Shown here: piece after piece, positions 59,789 through 64,000 of the stretch
Layout of the letters: every line of letters begins with the position of its first letter
Position numbering within the stretch: position 1 is the first letter of the stretch
DNA from: Buttiauxella massiliensis
GTDB taxonomy: Bacteria > Pseudomonadota > Gammaproteobacteria > Enterobacterales > Enterobacteriaceae
NCBI RefSeq assembly: GCF_902500225.1
Contig: NZ_LR722649.1
Coordinates: 310,001-374,000, forward strand
Length of the DNA stretch: 64,000 nucleotides
Direction of reading: 5' to 3'
Notes under the pieces: generated by a model
The model's database searches: none
Seen by the model: only the letters and a program-made list of their open reading frames with translations
What the model was told of the DNA's origin: nothing
Program-made: the position numbers and the translations under genes

Positions 59789-60685
59789 GTGGAACAGGAT
59801 CTGGCCCGAATCGAACAATTTCTTGATGCGCTCTGGCTTGAGCGGAATCTGGCACAAAACACGTTAGACTCCTACCGTCGGGATCTGAAGATGGTGGCGG
59901 AGTGGCTGGAACGTCACTCTCTGAGTCTGCTGAATGTGCAAACTGGCGATTTGCAGTCGCTGTTTGCTGAGCGCCTTGAAGGTGGATATAAAGCAACAAG
60001 TTCAGCGCGTATGCTGAGCGCGATTCGTCGGTTGTTTCAGTATCTCTACCGCGAAAAATTACGCGAAGATGACCCGAGTGTGATGCTTTCATCGCCCAAA
60101 CTACCGCAGCGTTTGCCGAAAGATTTAAGCGAAGCGCAGGTAGAACGTCTACTGCAAGCTCCTTGTATAGATCAGCCTATTGAGTTGCGTGATAAAGCGA
60201 TGCTCGAATTATTGTATGCTACCGGGCTGCGCGTATCTGAGTTAGTCGGCCTGACAATGAGTGATGTCAGCCTGCGTCAGGGTGTGGTGCGAGTCATCGG
60301 TAAAGGTAATAAAGAACGCCTGGTGCCGATGGGCGAAGAGGCGGTTTACTGGGTGGAAAACTACCTGGAGCATGGGCGGCCATGGCTGCTCAATGGCGTG
60401 TCGATTGATACTGTTTTCCCGAGCAATCGTGCCCAACAAATGACGCGCCAGACATTCTGGCATCGCATTAAGCACTATGCGGTGCAGGCTGGAATCGATA
60501 GCGAAAAGCTGTCACCGCACGTTCTGCGACACGCATTTGCCACGCATTTACTGAACCATGGTGCGGATTTGCGAGTCGTACAGATGTTGCTTGGACACAG
60601 CGATTTGTCCACCACACAAATTTATACGCATGTAGCTACTGAGCGGTTACGCCAGCTACATCAACAGCACCACCCACGAGCGTGA
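59789..60685 (+). CDS. xerD: Site-specific tyrosine recombinase XerD
   Basis: 298 residues from GTG 59789, as in E. coli. Together with XerC it resolves chromosome dimers at dif under FtsK control. The catalytic residues are visible: Arg in ATGLRVSELVG near 148, HxxR in SPHVLRHAFATH near 244-247, His in GHSDLSTTQIYTH near 270, and Tyr near 279. It starts the xerD-dsbC-recJ operon. Confidence 0.97.
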   Translation: MEQDLARIEQFLDALWLERNLAQNTLDSYRRDLKMVAEWLERHSLSLLNVQTGDLQSLFAERLEGGYKATSSARMLSAIRRLFQYLYREKLREDDPSVMLSSPKLPQRLPKDLSEAQVERLLQAPCIDQPIELRDKAMLELLYATGLRVSELVGLTMSDVSLRQGVVRVIGKGNKERLVPMGEEAVYWVENYLEHGRPWLLNGVSIDTVFPSNRAQQMTRQTFWHRIKHYAVQAGIDSEKLSPHVLRHAFATHLLNHGADLRVVQMLLGHSDLSTTQIYTHVATERLRQLHQQHHPRA

Positions 60686-60708
60686 GTGGTAGAAGATAAG
60701 GAATCATC

Positions 60709-61425
60709 ATGAAAAAGCGTTTGTGGCTGCTCCCATTATTAGCGGTCTCTGTGTCCGGTTTTGTTCATGCTGACGACGCAGCAATCAAGCAGTCTCTTGC
60801 TAAGTTAGGCGTGCAAAATGCTGACATTCAGTCGGCACCTGTTGCGGGCATGAAAACGGTATTAACCGATAGCGGCGTTTTGTATGTGACCGAAGACGGT
60901 AAACACGTTATTCAGGGGCCGCTGTACGATGTGAGCGGTGCGCAGCCTGTTAACGTTACCAATCAGCTGCTGGTGGGTAAACTTAAAGCGCTTGAAAAAG
61001 AGATGATCGTTTACAAAGCGCCGCAAGAGAAACACGTCATTACGGTGTTTACCGACATTACCTGCGGCTATTGTCACAAGCTGCACGAAGAGATGAAAGA
61101 CTACAATGCGTTGGGGATTACCGTGCGTTATCTGGCCTTCCCACGCCAGGGCCTGCAAAGCCAGACCGAAAACGACATGAAAGGCATCTGGTGTGCAAAA
61201 GACCCTAAAAAGGCCTTCGATGCGGCGATGAAAGGCGAAGCGGTAGCTGGCGGGGCTTGCGATATGAATATCGCGAACCATTACAACCTGGGCGTGCAGT
61301 TCGGCATTCAGGGGACGCCTGCGATTGTGCTGAGTAACGGCACGGTTATTCCTGGCTATCAGGGGCCGAAAGAGATGAAGCAAATGCTGGATGCACACCA
61401 GCAACTGACCAATGTAGGTGGGTAG
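60709..61425 (+). CDS. dsbC: Thiol:disulfide interchange protein DsbC
   Basis: 238 residues (E. coli 236). A signal peptide ends at VHA (residue 21). An N-terminal dimerisation domain and a C-terminal thioredoxin fold follow, with the active-site CGYC at residues 119-122. A periplasmic disulfide isomerase reduced by DsbD. Lies 23 bp after xerD and 7 bp before recJ. Confidence 0.97.
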   Translation: MKKRLWLLPLLAVSVSGFVHADDAAIKQSLAKLGVQNADIQSAPVAGMKTVLTDSGVLYVTEDGKHVIQGPLYDVSGAQPVNVTNQLLVGKLKALEKEMIVYKAPQEKHVITVFTDITCGYCHKLHEEMKDYNALGITVRYLAFPRQGLQSQTENDMKGIWCAKDPKKAFDAAMKGEAVAGGACDMNIANHYNLGVQFGIQGTPAIVLSNGTVIPGYQGPKEMKQMLDAHQQLTNVGG

Positions 61426-61432
61426 TTAAAGG

Positions 61433-63166
61433 GTGAAACAGCAAACACAACTTCGCCGCCGTACGGTCGATGAATCCGTGGTCTTACCCCAGCAATTGCA
61501 CCCACTTTTAAAACGCCTTTACGCCAGCCGTGGTGTGCGCGGCGAGCAAGACCTGGAACGCAGTGTGAAGGGAATGCTCTCGTGGCAACAACTTAATGGC
61601 ATGGATAAAGCCGTTGAGATACTGCATAACGCTTTCCGTGAAGGTTTGCGCATTATCGTGGTCGGTGATTTTGATGCCGATGGCGCGACCAGTACCGCGT
61701 TAAGTGTTCTGGGGTTGCGCAGCCTTGGGTGCCAAAACGTTAGCTATCTCGTACCTAACCGTTTCGACGACGGTTATGGTTTGAGCCCGGAAGTTGTGGA
61801 TCAAGCTCATGCGCGTGGCGCGCAGATGATCTTGACCGTCGATAACGGGATCTCTTCCCATAGCGGTGTTGAACGAGCTCACGCACTGGGCATTCCGGTA
61901 GTCGTGACGGATCATCACCTGCCGGGGCCTGAACTTCCAGCGGCTGATGCCATCGTTAACCCAAATTTGGTTGATTGTGAGTTCCCGTCAAAATCACTTG
62001 CCGGTGTTGGCGTAGCCTTTTATCTGATGCTGGCGATGCGTGCTCATCTGCGTGATTGCGGTTGGTTTGAACAGCAGGGTCTGGCGATTCCAAACATTGC
62101 AGAACTGCTGGATCTGGTGGCGTTAGGCACCGTGGCTGACGTTGTTCCGCTTGATACCAATAACCGCATTTTGACCTGGCAGGGCTTGAGCCGTATTCGT
62201 GCAGGCAAGTGTCGCCCAGGTATTAAAGCACTGCTGGAAGTTGCTAACCGTGAGCCGCAAAAACTTGCAGCCAGCGATTTGGGCTTTGCGCTAGGTCCGC
62301 GCCTGAATGCGGCAGGGCGCCTGGACGATATGTCCGTAGGTGTGGCGCTACTGCTCAGTGAAAATATTGCTGAAGCACGGATGTTGGCCAATGAGCTGGA
62401 TGCACTCAATCAGACACGTAAAGAGATTGAGCAAGGCATGCAGGTTGAAGCGCTAACGCTGTGCCAACAACTTGAGCACAGCCATGATGAGTTGCCATAT
62501 GGCCTGGCGATGTACCACCCGGAATGGCATCAGGGCGTGGTCGGTATCCTGGCTTCACGTATCAAAGAGCGCTTTAACCGCCCGGTAATTGCATTTGCAC
62601 CCGCGGGTGACGGCACGCTGAAAGGTTCTGGCCGCTCGGTGCAAGGCTTGCATATGCGCGATGCTCTTGAGCGTCTCGATACTCTGTATCCTGGGATGAT
62701 GCTGAAATTTGGCGGCCATGCAATGGCGGCAGGTTTGTCGCTGGAAGAGGCGAAATTCGAAGAATTCCGTCAGCGCTTTGGCGATTTGATCGGCGAATGG
62801 CTTGATCCCGCATTGCTTCAGGGCGTGATTTGGTCAGACGGTGCTATTTCTGCGCAAGAGATGACGTTGGAAACCGCTGAGATGCTGCGCGATGCCGGGC
62901 CGTGGGGGCAGATGTTCCCTGAGCCATTATTTGACGGCAAATTCCGTTTGTTACAACAACGGCTGGTGGGCGAGCGTCATCTTAAAGTGATGGTTGAACC
63001 CATCGGCGGTGGACCGTTGATTGACGGCATTGCTTTTAACGTGGATACCGCATGCTGGCCGGATAACGGCGTGCGTGAAGTTGAATTGGCTTTCAAGCTG
63101 GACGTAAATGAGTTTCGCGGTAATCGCAGCGTTCAGTTGTTAATCGATCATATCTGGCCTCTATAG
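61433..63166 (+). CDS. recJ: Single-strand-specific 5'-3' exonuclease RecJ
   Basis: 577 residues from GTG 61433, the E. coli length. A DHH-superfamily nuclease in recombination and mismatch repair. Motifs: [13 protein letters not shown] near residues 74-86, TVDNGISSH near 133, TDHHLPG near 158 (the DHH motif), and the DHHA1 [10 protein letters not shown] near 421. Last of xerD-dsbC-recJ. Confidence 0.97.
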   Translation: MKQQTQLRRRTVDESVVLPQQLHPLLKRLYASRGVRGEQDLERSVKGMLSWQQLNGMDKAVEILHNAFREGLRIIVVGDFDADGATSTALSVLGLRSLGCQNVSYLVPNRFDDGYGLSPEVVDQAHARGAQMILTVDNGISSHSGVERAHALGIPVVVTDHHLPGPELPAADAIVNPNLVDCEFPSKSLAGVGVAFYLMLAMRAHLRDCGWFEQQGLAIPNIAELLDLVALGTVADVVPLDTNNRILTWQGLSRIRAGKCRPGIKALLEVANREPQKLAASDLGFALGPRLNAAGRLDDMSVGVALLLSENIAEARMLANELDALNQTRKEIEQGMQVEALTLCQQLEHSHDELPYGLAMYHPEWHQGVVGILASRIKERFNRPVIAFAPAGDGTLKGSGRSVQGLHMRDALERLDTLYPGMMLKFGGHAMAAGLSLEEAKFEEFRQRFGDLIGEWLDPALLQGVIWSDGAISAQEMTLETAEMLRDAGPWGQMFPEPLFDGKFRLLQQRLVGERHLKVMVEPIGGGPLIDGIAFNVDTACWPDNGVREVELAFKLDVNEFRGNRSVQLLIDHIWPL

Positions 63167-63284
63167 CCCTATTACTTGGCTATTAACGGGCAACAAAGCT
63201 ATAAAAAGCGGCGTAATTCCGGTAAACTTTCCGGTCTACGACCGCATTTTCGTCTTCTGTCATCAACATAAGATAATACAGACC

Positions 63285-64000
63285 ATGTTTGAAATTAACC
63301 CGGTAAAAAACCGCATCCAGGACCTCACTGAGCGCAGCGACGTTCTTAGGGGGTATCTTTGACTATGATGCCAAGAAAGAGCGCCTGGAAGAAGTAAACG
63401 CAGAGCTGGAACAGCCTGATGTGTGGAACGAACCTGAACGCGCGCAAGCGTTAGGTAAAGAGCGTTCCGCACTGGAAGCCATTGTCGATACATTGGACCA
63501 AATGACTCAGGGGCTGGAAGATGTTAACGGCTTGCTGGAGTTGGCCATCGAAGCCGACGACGAAGATACCTTCAATGAAACCATTGTTGAGATAGACCAG
63601 CTCGAAGCCAAACTGGCACAGCTGGAGTTCCGTCGTATGTTCTCCGGCGAATATGACAGCGCTGACTGTTATATCGATATTCAGGCAGGTTCTGGCGGCA
63701 CCGAAGCGCAAGACTGGGCCAGTATGTTGATGCGTATGTATCTGCGTTGGGCAGAAGCGCGTGGCTTCAAAACCGAAATTATTGAAGAGTCTGAAGGTGA
63801 AGTTGCCGGTATTAAATCCGTGACTATTCGCATTCAGGGCGAATATGCCTTTGGCTGGTTACGTACCGAAACTGGCGTCCATCGTCTGGTCCGTAAGAGT
63901 CCGTTCGATTCCGGTGGCCGTCGCCATACCTCCTTTAGCTCCGCCTTCGTTTATCCAGAAGTGGATGACGATATTGATATCGAAATCAACCCGGCGGATC
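63285..64000 (+). CDS. prfB: Peptide chain release factor 2 (cut by window edge), with programmed frameshift
   Basis: Starts at ATG 63285. After 25 codons an in-frame TGA (63360-63362) interrupts, and translation resumes in the +1 frame at GAC 63361 and stays open to the window end. This gives about 238 residues of the expected 365 or so. RF2 recognises UGA and UAA. The visible part includes the coiled N-terminal domain and the [14 protein letters not shown] block near residue 135 used by class I release factors; the GGQ and SPF regions lie beyond the end or near it. In E. coli lysS follows. Confidence 0.97.
63344..63364 (+). promoter_or_regulatory. RF2 programmed +1 frameshift site
   Basis: The CTT-TGA-C slippery site (63357-63363) is preceded by an internal Shine-Dalgarno AGGGGG at 63348-63353, with the spacing known for the prfB autoregulatory frameshift. 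When RF2 is scarce the ribosome slips on CUU to UUU and continues at GAC. This is the canonical arrangement, not a sequencing error. Confidence 0.98.

Noticed and set aside
63285..63362. Apparent nonsense mutation or frameshift in prfB
   Set aside because: It is the standard programmed +1 frameshift of bacterial RF2 with its internal Shine-Dalgarno.

Overview
The window is a chromosomal segment of an enterobacterium (Enterobacteriaceae, in the Escherichia/Enterobacter/Kluyvera/Buttiauxella range). Nearly every gene is syntenic with, and very similar to, the E. coli K-12 stretch from endA/metK/speAB through tktA, fbaA, serA and gcvTHP to recJ/prfB. Protein lengths often equal the E. coli lengths exactly (SpeA 658, SpeB 306, TktA 663, Epd 339, Pgk 387, FbaA 359, GcvP 957, RecJ 577 residues). 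The genus cannot be fixed from the sequence alone. I saw no phage, insertion sequence, CRISPR array, rRNA or tRNA.

Layout. 1-8.5 kb: the start of endA, sprT, galP (GalR- and CRP-type sites), metK (six tandem met boxes), a region of small ORFs ending in yqgB, the agmatine/putrescine genes speA and speB, and the lipoprotein protease loiP. 8.8-14.1 kb: tktA, then an inserted pair behind a Fur-like box (YncE-like beta-propeller and CirA-like TonB-dependent receptor). 14.4-19.8 kb: cmtBA-yggPFDC, a six-gene mannitol-type PTS, dehydrogenase, bisphosphatase, MtlR-like and kinase operon of unknown substrate. 20-23.5 kb: epd-pgk-fbaA (CRP and Cra sites). 23.9-31 kb: tdcABCDE for anaerobic threonine/serine degradation, placed here between fbaA and mscS. 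31-37 kb: mscS, argO, yggE, argP, rpiA, serA.

37-43.5 kb: a YjdF-type membrane protein, fau, the 6S RNA gene ssrS, zapA, and ygfB-pepP-ubiH-ubiI. 43.9-48.3 kb: gcvTHP. 48.4-53.3 kb: ygfF, then a cassette absent from this position in E. coli K-12. It holds a Met-rich MXKDX-repeat exported peptide, a Tat-type molybdopterin oxidoreductase, a membrane b-type cytochrome and a divergent two-component system. 53.3-56.3 kb: bglA with an RpiR-type regulator and an HD-domain hydrolase. 56.5-64 kb: yqfA, ygfZ, sdhE-ygfX, fldB, xerD-dsbC-recJ and the start of prfB with its programmed +1 frameshift.

The backbone is housekeeping metabolism: polyamines, one-carbon/SAM/glycine/serine, lower glycolysis and pentose phosphate, ubiquinone, and DNA recombination. 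Accessory content sits in discrete slots between conserved genes: the iron receptor pair, tdc, the YjdF-like gene, the MXKDX/Mo cassette, and RpiR/HD. The most interesting part is the MXKDX-Mo-cytochrome-two-component cassette. Its composition resembles the periplasmic methionine-rich-peptide plus MsrPQ (YedYZ) oxidant-scavenging systems. Two families of roughly 60-130 bp intergenic palindromic repeats and one REP pair are also present.
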